A stretch of DNA of 44,878 nucleotides from a virus, in the IMG/VR virus record IMGVR_UViG_3300017971_000101, positions 1 to 44,878 of that record. One strand, 5' to 3'. The translations under genes were made by a program, and so were the position numbers. Under the pieces are notes generated by a model. The model had not been told where the DNA came from, searched no databases, and was given only the letters and a program-made list of their open reading frames with translations. Below are positions 9,686 through 19,200 of the stretch, piece by piece (positions within the stretch are counted from its first letter, which is position 1; every line of letters begins with the position of its first letter).

Positions 9686-11377
9686 TTACCTGCGTTTTTT
9701 GGCCTCCTCATCGGCCTCCTTTATCTTTCTGCTTAAATCTTTTTTCCAGGCTTTTTTCACAGAGGGAAAATGCTGCTGGTATTTCACACCCAGGGTGCCC
9801 TCGTCGCCGATGATCGCCTCCTCAATGCCCTGTTTGATGTAGTCGCTGTTCCAGCCCCCAAACCTGGTGTCTTTTTTATTCTTGAGCCGGGGATCGTCTG
9901 TAATATACCCCTGGGCCCTGGCATAAAGGACCAGGCCCCAAAACCGCTCGGGATCGCTCTCGGGATTGTCCAGGACACTTCTGATCGCAAGCCTGACATT
10001 ACTCTTGCCATAGCTGGCCGGAGGTGGAATAAGCGCCCGAAAGTTTTTATTGTCAGAAAACTTTTTAGCGATCTCGCCCTTGATGTCGGCGCTGTCAGGA
10101 TCCCAATCGTAGATGTTTCCGATCTTGGCCCCGCGGTGCTCTCTCCTGAGAATACGGATATATTTGTCAATGATCGGCTCCATATAATCCATAGCATTTT
10201 CGGTACTTTCTTTCAGGAGGCCCTGCCCTTTCATCCTGGCAAGCATAACAGTTTTCATCATTTCCTGAGCGGTCCGCACACCCGTTTCTCCCGTGGACCA
10301 ATTCTGTGGATTGGTGCCAAAAGACCCCATAGTGGTCTGGGCCAGGGGTTCCGCGATCAAATCATTGAGTTTTTCCGGGTTCTCCATCTCCTCAGACATT
10401 CTGATTAAAAGCAGCATTTTCCTGGCCAGGGACTCGGCATTACTCTTGGAGTCCTTATTGATTTTATTTTTCTGGTAAATGTATTTGTTTGCCACATCTC
10501 CCCAGGCTTTTTTTATGACCCTGGCATCGACCTTCGCTTTCCTGGATTGAGGCAGCGCCCTCATATGCGAGGCAGCTGCGGGATTTACCGCGTTCTGGAT
10601 CACAAACTTTTCATAATTAGCCATCGCCTTTTCTGGGGTGGGGATCGTCGCCGGACGTTTAAGCTCGGTTTCTACCCCGCCCAGGGCCTTGGCCTTTTCC
10701 TTTGCCTCGTCTGCCTTGACCTTGCGCTGGTGCTCTAGCCATCGCAAATAATCATCAAAAGGAAGATCCCCCAAACCAGGGACCTTAACCGTTTTTCCCG
10801 GCTTGACCCCTTTGGCCGCGAGCTTTTGCCTGGTAAAAAATACTTCATCGAGTTTCTTTTCCCGGACCTGCTGCTGCTGCCAGATCGCGGCCAGGCCGCT
10901 GTTGGGCCCCGCGATCGAATTAATATCGCGCTGGAGCTGGCGCAGGCGCTTGGCAGGGGTCATTAACACATCTTTTTTGGTATGAAAATCAACGTATTTG
11001 GTCTTATTTGTGTAAAATCCCTCCGGTTTAGTGGCTTTCTGGTGCATTAATTCCCTGGCCTGGTCCACTTTCTGGAGCAAATACGACTCCTGGGCCTCTT
11101 TAAAATAGGGATTTACCTCCTTATTGCCCTGGGTGCCGATAAACTCCTTGCCATAAACCTCTTTTACCAGGTGGTTACGGGCATTACTCAGCTGAAACTC
11201 GTTGCGCCTTTTCGTTAGAGATTGCGCAATCCCGCCGCCGATCGCCCCGGCCAGCTGGCCGAGCTGCGCCGTGCGCTGCCTGCGCTCGGCCCGTTTCCGC
11301 ATCATCTCATTTTCCCGTCGGATCTGGCCCCTTTCCAGGGTGCCTATAATTGATTGCGCTAAACCTTCAAATGCCAC
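9686..11377 (-). CDS. Internal virion protein (ejection protein C-like), 563 aa
   Basis: A long, highly charged, mostly helical protein with a basic N-terminal region (RRENEMMRKRAERRQR) followed by a glycine/alanine segment (LAGAIGGGIAQSL) that could insert into a membrane. The start is GTG 11377, with AAGGAGG eight bases upstream. It lies between two other helical virion proteins and is separated from the giant protein by three bases. That order is like T7 gp14-gp15-gp16, which form the ejection tube through the cell envelope. I do not recognise a sequence family, so the assignment rests on position, size and composition. Confidence 0.6.
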   Translation of the reverse strand: MAFEGLAQSIIGTLERGQIRRENEMMRKRAERRQRTAQLGQLAGAIGGGIAQSLTKRRNEFQLSNARNHLVKEVYGKEFIGTQGNKEVNPYFKEAQESYLLQKVDQARELMHQKATKPEGFYTNKTKYVDFHTKKDVLMTPAKRLRQLQRDINSIAGPNSGLAAIWQQQQVREKKLDEVFFTRQKLAAKGVKPGKTVKVPGLGDLPFDDYLRWLEHQRKVKADEAKEKAKALGGVETELKRPATIPTPEKAMANYEKFVIQNAVNPAAASHMRALPQSRKAKVDARVIKKAWGDVANKYIYQKNKINKDSKSNAESLARKMLLLIRMSEEMENPEKLNDLIAEPLAQTTMGSFGTNPQNWSTGETGVRTAQEMMKTVMLARMKGQGLLKESTENAMDYMEPIIDKYIRILRREHRGAKIGNIYDWDPDSADIKGEIAKKFSDNKNFRALIPPPASYGKSNVRLAIRSVLDNPESDPERFWGLVLYARAQGYITDDPRLKNKKDTRFGGWNSDYIKQGIEEAIIGDEGTLGVKYQQHFPSVKKAWKKDLSRKIKEADEEAKKRR

Positions 11378-11388
11378 GTTGCACCTCC

Positions 11389-13086
11389 TTATTCACCGTA
11401 TTTAAAACCTTCGGATTCAGCTGTGGTGGCGGCCGTGCTCTGTTTTTGTTTAAGCTGCTTTTTGGCTTTCTTGTATTTATCCATAGAGCCATATCCATAA
11501 GCCCCGTAAGCGCCCCACTTTTTCTCCAGGGCCCGCCAACGAGGTCCACCGCGCCGAATGGTCACATTTTTATAATAAGCATCGCCGGTGCCGTCGAAGT
11601 CGTACAGCTTGCCGGCCTGCCATGCCGATTTCCTGTCTGCCCAGCCGCTGCGCTTAAACCGTTTTGCCCTGGTTTTCGCCACCGCGCCGCCGATCGCGTC
11701 ACCGAACAAGGGGATTAAGAAGGTCCCGGTCATTTGCCCAGCTGTTTCTGCGCTCCCCATTCTGTCCTGGATCCGCTGCTGCTGTGCCGCTGATGATAGC
11801 TCCGGCCGCAAAGCCGCCACGGTCGGATCCGCTGTCCCGCCGCCAGCTCCCACACCGCCGATCGCCCCAGCTCCAGCGCCGCCGCCGATCGCGCCGGCAG
11901 CGGTTTCTATTTTCAGGATCTCAGAGGTCAGGCTGTCCATCGCCCGCAGATCCGCATTAAGAGCATTGTCCCAACGCGCCTGAGCACCGAAGGTGATCGT
12001 CTGCTTTCTGGAAAGAACGTCGCTCGCCTGCTTGGTCTGCTGCTCATATTGCCATTGGCTCAATGCCCGGAGGTTTTCCAGCTTGGTCTTGTTCATATCC
12101 ACGGTGAGTTTGCGTTTTTCTTGCATGGTCTGCATCGCCAGGGTCCCTTTCTGCATTTCAATCTTCTGGATCCCCTGGGACCAGGCCGCATCCATCTGCG
12201 CCATCTTGTCCACCAGGGCCAGCTTGCGATCGTCGATCTCACCCAGCCTGAACTTGGAGAGCTCGTTGATTTTCAGTTTCTGTTTTTCCGTGCCCTGGTC
12301 CAGCTCCTTGATCGCGGCGATCATAAAACCCGAAAAACCCAGGCCGCGCCTGGCGGCCTGGCCACGCAGGGTCCGCTTATTGTCCCTGGCTTTCTTTTCC
12401 AGCTCTTTCAGCTGTTCGTCCGTGCGCTTATACTCTTGGTCCACGGCTTTATCGGCACGGGACATCTGGCGCTGGATCGCCCGGCGGCCATATCCGGCAT
12501 TTTCTTTCATATGCCTGGTGGCCATACGGAGCTCGGACAGGCCCTGCTCAAACTTGTCATTTATTTCCAGGACCCCGGCCGCCGTCTGTTCCTTGATCTG
12601 CCGCTTTATCGAGGTGGATTGGGAATCAAAAAGATCGTCCAGGTTCTTCGCCATCGTGGACTCATATGTTTCCAGGTCCTCGAGGGCACTAATATAGAGA
12701 TTTCCCTTTTTATCGACATCAGCCACGTTCTCGCCCGCTGCATAGGCGATCGCGTTCCTGTACTCATTCTGCATCTTGGTCGCCTTATCCTCATAAAAAG
12801 CATAGCGCTTTTTAAGGACACCAACAGCGCGGAGGAGGGCTTGGATCTGCTGCTGCTTGGCAACGTCGCCGACATATTTATCGGCCATAGAATACAGGCG
12901 ATCAGATACCCCGCCCAGGTACGACACACCTGCATTGATAATAGTGCTCCACGGCATCTCAAAACCGCCCCCTCCCCCACCACCTTTGGCAGAGCCTGAG
13001 GCGGTGGAGGGACGGGAGGTTGTGGCCGTAGTAGAGCCGCCCGTGCTTGCGGGGCCCGGTGTTCCGTAATACCCTACGTCGGCCAT
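11389..13086 (-). CDS. Internal virion protein (ejection protein B-like), 565 aa
   Basis: The N-terminus is Ser/Thr/Gly-rich and ends in a run of glycines. A long helical region with heptad-like charged repeats (about residues 70-360) follows, then a glycine/alanine hinge (about 395-420). After that comes a short apolar stretch (TGTFLIPLFGDAIGGAVA) and a basic, tyrosine-rich C-terminus. This composition is typical of phage internal core proteins that unfold, pass through the tail and meet the membrane. It is the first of three consecutive ejection-type genes. The ATG at 13086 follows AAGAAGGG. Assignment is contextual. Confidence 0.6.
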   Translation of the reverse strand: MADVGYYGTPGPASTGGSTTATTSRPSTASGSAKGGGGGGGFEMPWSTIINAGVSYLGGVSDRLYSMADKYVGDVAKQQQIQALLRAVGVLKKRYAFYEDKATKMQNEYRNAIAYAAGENVADVDKKGNLYISALEDLETYESTMAKNLDDLFDSQSTSIKRQIKEQTAAGVLEINDKFEQGLSELRMATRHMKENAGYGRRAIQRQMSRADKAVDQEYKRTDEQLKELEKKARDNKRTLRGQAARRGLGFSGFMIAAIKELDQGTEKQKLKINELSKFRLGEIDDRKLALVDKMAQMDAAWSQGIQKIEMQKGTLAMQTMQEKRKLTVDMNKTKLENLRALSQWQYEQQTKQASDVLSRKQTITFGAQARWDNALNADLRAMDSLTSEILKIETAAGAIGGGAGAGAIGGVGAGGGTADPTVAALRPELSSAAQQQRIQDRMGSAETAGQMTGTFLIPLFGDAIGGAVAKTRAKRFKRSGWADRKSAWQAGKLYDFDGTGDAYYKNVTIRRGGPRWRALEKKWGAYGAYGYGSMDKYKKAKKQLKQKQSTAATTAESEGFKYGE

Positions 13087-13089
13087 TTC

Positions 13090-13239
13090 TTAACCCTTCT
13101 TGCCAGCGGCAGTTTTGAGAATGTTCACGAGCAGTTGAAATACCGAGTTGGATTTCAATTTAGTCAGGGCGATGACCTCACTGATCGCGAGCAGGGCTCC
13201 CAGCACAACCGGGATCCAATTTACAGCTTCATTTTCCAT
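13090..13239 (-). CDS. Small one-pass membrane protein, 49 aa (holin candidate)
   Basis: A short gene in the gap between the tail-fibre-like gene and the first ejection protein. Its translation starts MENEAVNWIPVVLGALLAIS and ends with a basic tail, TAAGKKG. It has one clear membrane segment near residues 9-27, an N-terminal acidic end and a basic C-terminus, the layout of small class II/III holins. The start ATG (13237-13239) has AGAGGAG upstream. It could equally be a small virion membrane-contact protein. Function inferred from topology only. Confidence 0.6.
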   Translation of the reverse strand: MENEAVNWIPVVLGALLAISEVIALTKLKSNSVFQLLVNILKTAAGKKG

Positions 13240-13269
13240 GGTGCTCTCCTCTTAATATTATATACAATT

Positions 13270-14889
13270 TTACTCTCCAAAACCACCGCCGACTACTGTG
13301 CCGACATCGTGGTTCTGGGCTATTCCTTTAACGGGCAAAATCCCCTTATCGGCCGGGGAAAGGCTATAGGGGAAAAGGCTCTGAAAGTTCTGCCGGACCC
13401 AGAGGATCTCGGCATGGGTGAGGTTGACATAGATCTTAACGTGCAACAAATCCCCTTTCAGGTTCCAGGCCGCCTGGCCGTGGGCCCCGACCTTCGTGTA
13501 TTGAGATGCGGTTTCAAAAGAGGTCGAAGGAGAGGGGGCGCGGCATTGTTCTACACCGTCTTGCCAGAGCGAACACCGCTCGCCCGGCCGCCACTCACCC
13601 TCATAAAGGGCCAGGACATCCTCGCTGTCCCCAGCCTCATTGGTGGGTTTATAAGCGCAGGCCGTTTCAGCATCCGTATCATTATCCTTCTCTTGATTGA
13701 CCTGCCAACGCACGGTGTCAAGCCGCCACTCCCGCTTGTTGGTGCCGCCGTACCATTTGCTTATAAGTGTCGCCTGGTCCTTTTCTGTAATGGCCACGGC
13801 AAAAATGTGAACGTTATCCGTAGGATCAAACCAGGATGAGGTGGTACCAGACATCCTGTCGTCCTCGCCCTCGTCCTCCTGGAATCCACCGCCCTGGTCC
13901 ACACCGGCATAAGTGTCTGCCTCTGCATCCGGCCGGCGATCGCCGTCATTTTGCGCAAAACCCCGGCTGGCGAAATAACCAAACTTATCATTTATCTGAG
14001 AGATCTCGCCCTCGCCGTCAACGGTGTAGGTATCACTATCTGAATAATCCAGCCACAACCTTTTTTTCTCAATATCCGTAGGCTCAACCGGGGCAAAGGC
14101 CGTGTCCTCAGCACAAACCTCCCAGGTTTCTATTCCTGAACCCTGACCTGCCGGGCCAACCATTCCGTCCCAGCGGACAACAAGCTCATTATTATCGCCA
14201 ACGTTGCCAACGGTATAAACAGAGTGATTCGTAGCCACTTCCAAATTATCCGTAGAGCCACCAACGGCATTTTTAAAAGCCTGGCCGTGATAATAAAATC
14301 CAATCCAGCCTCCATCTATTGTACCTGTCCCGGTCTTGGGAAAATAAAACTTTTTAAAACCGTTCTGGGATCGCAGCCGAGAGATGATCCCCTCGGCTAA
14401 AAGATCATCAAATAAATTGTTGGGTGTATCATCAGCCGAGGCAAACCCTCGAAAGCTGTCCCAATTATCCGGGGTGGCCGCCGTTTTTGCGGCGATCAGG
14501 CATGCACCATAAGATCCAACCCAGCCCTCATTAAAACCCTCCCACTCCCGATGGTTATCAGTGGTCTGGTCCTCGTGCTTATACTGCCAGCAATAATCAC
14601 CCAGCTTGATAAGGATCGCGTGTTCACCAGCCTCCCCGCCCGCGTTCAATTTAGATATCATCGGCACAAAATTGTTCACGGTATGGTACTGATCGTCAGG
14701 GCTGTCCAAGTTTCCGTCTGTACCGGAAGTGTAAGGATCTGCAACGAAAGCCGGTGGAGGGGTTTCCGGTTCCTCTGGATCAGAAAAAGGGACCACGATC
14801 CTGGGCCCGTCAGAATAGACGGGTGAATAAACCAGCTTGAACGGCTCAAAAACAACGGGCCGAAAATCAAGATTGATCAGTGATGCCAT
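13270..14889 (-). CDS. Tail fibre / receptor-binding protein candidate with lectin-like C-terminal half
   Basis: A 539-residue acidic protein. The N-terminal 45 residues are proline-rich and may anchor it to the particle. The C-terminal half, from about residue 285 (LWLDYSDSDTYTV), has the rhythm of a LamG/concanavalin-type jelly-roll: alternating beta strands, many Asp/Asn/Gly turns, WY..WRL strands and a final LLHVKIYVNLTHAE. Such domains bind glycans and are common in receptor-binding proteins. It lies directly after two other small tail-associated genes (TAATG overlap at 14887-14891) and before the ejection genes. The fold is inferred by eye; no catalytic motif is seen. Confidence 0.6.
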   Translation of the reverse strand: MASLINLDFRPVVFEPFKLVYSPVYSDGPRIVVPFSDPEEPETPPPAFVADPYTSGTDGNLDSPDDQYHTVNNFVPMISKLNAGGEAGEHAILIKLGDYCWQYKHEDQTTDNHREWEGFNEGWVGSYGACLIAAKTAATPDNWDSFRGFASADDTPNNLFDDLLAEGIISRLRSQNGFKKFYFPKTGTGTIDGGWIGFYYHGQAFKNAVGGSTDNLEVATNHSVYTVGNVGDNNELVVRWDGMVGPAGQGSGIETWEVCAEDTAFAPVEPTDIEKKRLWLDYSDSDTYTVDGEGEISQINDKFGYFASRGFAQNDGDRRPDAEADTYAGVDQGGGFQEDEGEDDRMSGTTSSWFDPTDNVHIFAVAITEKDQATLISKWYGGTNKREWRLDTVRWQVNQEKDNDTDAETACAYKPTNEAGDSEDVLALYEGEWRPGERCSLWQDGVEQCRAPSPSTSFETASQYTKVGAHGQAAWNLKGDLLHVKIYVNLTHAEILWVRQNFQSLFPYSLSPADKGILPVKGIAQNHDVGTVVGGGFGE

Positions 14890-15359
14890 TAATCTACCTG
14901 GCCCTCCGTTGCGACGATATTACCGCGGGCGGGGATGAACGATTCCCCGGTCGCGGCCACGAGCTGAATATTAAAGGGATAAATTACACCTGGAATTAAT
15001 TTCTCCGACCAGGTAGGAGTCAGCTCAATTATAATTTTATTAATAACGTCAAGATTGTCAACGAGATAGGCGGGGGGCTCCAAGGCAGATCGAGTGTCCC
15101 CGTACCGGTAAACCCCCTCGTAGGGATCCCCGGAATAATCTGCCGGCACCCGGTTCCTGAGAGAAAAAGAGGTTGATCCCCCAACGGCCATCGGGACCAC
15201 TTCTTTGGTCTGGGGATCAAAGATCGCGACATAAATATTATATAACGAAAGATCTACGGGCAGCTGGTCCCGGCCCCAAAATTGCAGGGGAATATATTTT
15301 GTGTTACCAGGGGTAACTTTGTAATCATATATTTGTTTAGTGTAAATATCTTCGGGCAT
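14889..15359 (-). CDS. Hypothetical virion-associated beta protein, 156 aa
   Basis: Starts MPEDIYTKQIYDYKVTPG and is rich in beta-strand and aromatic residues, resembling the small immunoglobulin-like or baseplate-type proteins beside phage fibres. I chose ATG 15359 because it has GGGAGGAG just upstream and avoids most of the overlap with the preceding membrane-protein gene, which an earlier in-frame start at 15497 would create. It overlaps the next gene by a TAATG junction, so the two are probably translated together. Likely structural; not recognised. Confidence 0.65.
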   Translation of the reverse strand: MPEDIYTKQIYDYKVTPGNTKYIPLQFWGRDQLPVDLSLYNIYVAIFDPQTKEVVPMAVGGSTSFSLRNRVPADYSGDPYEGVYRYGDTRSALEPPAYLVDNLDVINKIIIELTPTWSEKLIPGVIYPFNIQLVAATGESFIPARGNIVATEGQVD

Positions 15360-15360
15360 T

Positions 15361-15612
15361 TTACGCTCCTCCCTTGAATAAATAACCAATACCAATGCTA
15401 ATAATGGCCAACAAAATACCTGCAAGTAAACTAAGTATGAGGCGGCCCTGACTGAGTAATACCGGGACAATTCTAGTGAGTCCGACTTTATCATCATAAA
15501 GTGTTTTCTCCATCGCTTTTAATCTTGCATTATGGCCCATAGCTATTAAATTATGTGCCTTACAATCTTGCTCTCCTAGTTGGGGGAAATCACCCATATT
15601 TCCATTAGTCAT
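15361..15612 (-). CDS. Small protein with C-terminal membrane segment (holin/XhlA-like candidate)
   Basis: An 83-residue protein with a soluble, helical N-terminus (ARLKAMEKTLYDDKVGL). It ends in one hydrophobic helix, LILSLLAGILLAIISIGIGY, with a short basic end. This layout, a cytoplasmic coiled-coil-like part followed by one C-terminal anchor, resembles phage XhlA-type haemolysin/holin accessory proteins. It overlaps the upstream gene by ATGA at 15609-15612 and is preceded by GGAG. Holin or spanin function is possible but not shown by the sequence. Confidence 0.6.
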   Translation of the reverse strand: MTNGNMGDFPQLGEQDCKAHNLIAMGHNARLKAMEKTLYDDKVGLTRIVPVLLSQGRLILSLLAGILLAIISIGIGYLFKGGA

Positions 15613-16262
15613 TTTACATACTCCTCGGTCGATCCGGGCTGGTCCACTTGATAGTGCAAATCCAACTCCTTTAAAAGAACAGACATATTGCCACCGGTGT
15701 TATAGGGACAGGCCCCAGCAAAAAGACCCGAGGCATTTGCCGTGTCCCGATACAATTTCATTTCTAAAATTGCAGATACGTTCTCATTCTCAGGGGGATC
15801 TATCGGGGGGAACTCCGAGATCTGACCCAGATAAGCCTCGTCCTGATAAGGAAAAGCTCCATCAGTAATTATAGATTTGGTCCACGTTTCTGAGAGAGAG
15901 CCGTCGCCAGCATCTTTGCCGTTATTATAAAAGCGATACTCAAGCAGCATATTGGGAATATAATCCCTGCGCTGCGCCCAATGGATATGGGGATGGACCG
16001 GAGAGCCAAACTTTTTTTTATGAGGCATTTGAGCAATAAAACTCACCTGTTCATCTTCCCGGTAAAGGGCATTATATTTAAAATTAACACCCATATTGTT
16101 ATAGCCCCAGGCCAGGCGGCCGGTAGCGGTTGAAAAAGCCGCGCTGAAAGCAGGGAACCGAAGATCGTCCCACCAGGGCCACTCCAGATACTCTTTTATT
16201 ATTTGGAAGTTGATCCGGTTGTCGAGGGGAGTCAGGTTGTCTTTTAAAATTAAATCCTTCAC
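15609..16262 (-). CDS. Tail-associated beta-rich structural protein, 217 aa
   Basis: It contains WWDDLRFPA near the start, then a central HPHIHW motif and many aromatic strands, a pattern I associate with structural genes next to tail proteins in uncultured phages. Its position, directly after the nozzle-like protein and before fibre-like genes, supports a tail or fibre-attachment role. The start is GTG 16262, overlapping the TGA of the nozzle gene (GTGA), which indicates coupled translation. No enzymatic signature is seen apart from the His cluster, which could bind a metal ion in a jelly-roll. Confidence 0.55.
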   Translation of the reverse strand: MKDLILKDNLTPLDNRINFQIIKEYLEWPWWDDLRFPAFSAAFSTATGRLAWGYNNMGVNFKYNALYREDEQVSFIAQMPHKKKFGSPVHPHIHWAQRRDYIPNMLLEYRFYNNGKDAGDGSLSETWTKSIITDGAFPYQDEAYLGQISEFPPIDPPENENVSAILEMKLYRDTANASGLFAGACPYNTGGNMSVLLKELDLHYQVDQPGSTEEYVK

Positions 16263-19200
16263 CTTAACGACCCCCGCAAAATATCAAACCCAAGCAAGAT
16301 CTCGCTGATCTCGGCGGGGTTGTCATTGAGGTCCTGACCGGACAGCTCGATAATAATCTCTGAATCGATGCCGTGATTCGTGACCAGGACAGACATGCCA
16401 TTACCACCGAAATCCACTCCCTGCTGGACCCCACCGGTCGAGCGGATCCCGTCAAGCCAATACGTGACTCTGAGGTTGTTCATATATTGGCCAAAAACTT
16501 TTATTAACTTGTACCGCTTATTAATTAAGCTGCTGTTAATATTAAAGGCTTTGGTGCGGATCACCCAGCCGATCGCCTGGCCAGCATCGTTTTTGTCTAA
16601 GGTAACTTTATAAATTGTCCCCGTACAAGTTGCCATCAAGACCATACGGGCCTCACTAACAACATCGTGCGCCACGGTCTTGCTGGTAATTACGTGATTA
16701 TATTGATAGACACGGAAATAATTGTATTCAATGTTATAGATTATTACACAGTTATTGCCGGAGGGCGAGATATTATTTTCCTTTCTTGGCACAAACCATT
16801 GGATCTCTGCTTTTTTGAGATCGAGGTAAGTAAAAGCACAATTTTCCACCATAGAAAAATCAATGCAATCAGGCCGCTCAGGATCAAAGAAATTATCCAA
16901 CCTGCCCAGGGAAACGTTCCGCAGCGTGTTCTGGACCAGGGCATAGATCCCGTCCTCATTCAAGAAATATGCCGCCCGGTTGTCATAGGAGGTGATCATA
17001 TTTTTATAAGGGCACCCCATCCTGGTTGTAATATCTAAAAATTGCCCGGTTTCGACATCGCCCAGGATCGCGTAGATCTTGTTATTTTTAAAAAGGTAAA
17101 GGAAGTCGCCAACGGAAAGGCCAGCTGTAAGAAAATCACCGTCGGCCGGCTGCACGTCGCGGATATTAAGGTCGGAAAAGTCCTCAGCATAATCAATCCC
17201 GGAAAACCTGATATAGTTTGGATTGTTCCCGGAGTCGTCACCGACCATTATCATTCTGTTTTTGTGGGTGAGGATGTGATAAACAGGATATTTTAATAAA
17301 TTGTCAGAGGGGAAAGATACCAGCGCGGGGGCCTGGGCCTCGTCCTCATATGTTTCAGGAGCAAAGGATCCATAAACCCAATTCCCGCTGCCGTCTTTGG
17401 TAAGGGCCGCGAGCTTGGTCGGCTTAGACCAGGCAGTTTCCTGATAATTTTTTTGCGATCGATAAACCTCAATGGCGCTGATACTATCTTCTTCATAGAT
17501 ACGGACATCAGAGGCATTGAAAAGATTAAGACCAGAAACAATAATCTTTACGGCCTGGTCATTAATCTTTAAAAAGGTCTGGCCAGTAATGCCATTATCA
17601 GCCGTAAGATCTAAAACCCCTCCAGTTACCGGATCTGTTAGCCGCAGAGTATTGCTATCAATAATGTTATAAACTGTATAGTTTTTATCTGCAATTAATG
17701 GGGTAGCTAAGGGGTCCCCGGTGGTAGAAAGACGGACCACATCGCCAGCTACGCAAAGGTGGCTCCCGTTTGTAGATATTCGATTTTCACTTATATTATA
17801 ACTTTGTATAGTTAGGGCAGTGTTGTCGTTAGGGATAATTATCTCGTCTGATTGGAGGGACAGCTGCGAGGTCTTGCCGGCCAGGGTGACAAAAGCCACG
17901 TAATATCGCAAGGTAGTATCGGCAAGAAGATCGGTGCCGGTGCCTGGCGCAAGTGACACACCCGGCCGTTTCGGGGTGCCCAGGTACCGCAGCTGATCAA
18001 TAACTTTGGTGGTAGAGGCGATGGCCTGGCGCTGAGTATATAAAATCACATTTGAGTTTGTTTCGTAAAAATCATACATATCCTCGAATCGCTGGATCGG
18101 TAAGCTGCCGCTGGTACCAAAATATTTTGAGAAAAAACCAGCATCTATGTCATTGTTATAATAATCTCTTTCGAGGCTGACCCAATTATCAGTACCGGGA
18201 ATAAGCCTGGTCGTCACCAAAAACTTAGCTGGATCGGTATAAAAAGAATTATCACTAAGGTCAAGCCTAGAATAGCCGCCATCATCCTCCCCAACAGAAT
18301 TGTCCTGTAACGATGCGCCGAAATAAATATTGGTGCCGTTGCGCTGTATGGCATGCATCGTATTTAAGTCGGCTAATTTTGCAACAGGCAACATCCATCG
18401 CCAATCCACCAGATCCGCGCCTGGATCCAAAGGACCATAGTTTGCTTTCTTTGCCATATACCCGGCATTGGCCCCGGTGTGCTCAATACAAACTAATAAA
18501 GCGTACAAGCTATTCTGGGAATCGGTAAAAAAATCTGTGTTGGTATGGGTGTCGTCGATAAGGAGCATGCACTCGTCATTATTGCGCTCTAGCTTAACCC
18601 CGCCAACGTCCTCGCTATATGGTTTTTTTTCAAGCTCGGCCCCCAGGTTTTTAGCCATCGCCAACCCCCTGGGTACTTCCAATATAAGCTGATCAGCTAA
18701 AGATGTGGTGGGAAAGGCGCGGCCTGGTTGATAGGTTCGCCGCTGTATTTTTACCTCTTTGCCGGTGTAATGATCGGTAAACTCGGTAAGGACACCGGTT
18801 CCACCGTCAAGAAAATACGAGATTTTATATCCTTCAACCTGATTTAAAGAATAAGTATATACACTACCGGGGGGGGTTACTTCCACGGACCAGCCGTGTT
18901 TTTTGGTTATAAAAAGATCGTCGTCAATCGTCGATAAAAAATCGGGGATCACCAGATGGTCAAGATCACCGAGAGGATGGATGTCTGTGCCATAGACAAA
19001 CATATGGCGCTCGCCGCCAGAGGGATAATAATCGCCCTTATACAGCTTGGTAAAAAATTGGGCTTTGCCGTCTGGGGTAGGATCCAGGACATCAGATGCC
19101 CAATGAAGATCGTTTTTTGGGGAGAAATCTTCTGACCAATTATTAGCGTTGTCGGGTATATAAAGAGGATAATAATTAGAAAAATCAGACCTGGCATTTT

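Noticed and set aside
12049-12999. 316-codon plus-strand frame opposite the first ejection protein
   Set aside because: Antisense of a well-formed helical virion gene; leucine/proline-rich translation typical of a shadow.
13257-13262. TATAAT box on the minus strand before the small membrane-protein gene
   Set aside because: No acceptable -35 box at 16-18 bases; the region is within a co-transcribed operon, so chance is likely.
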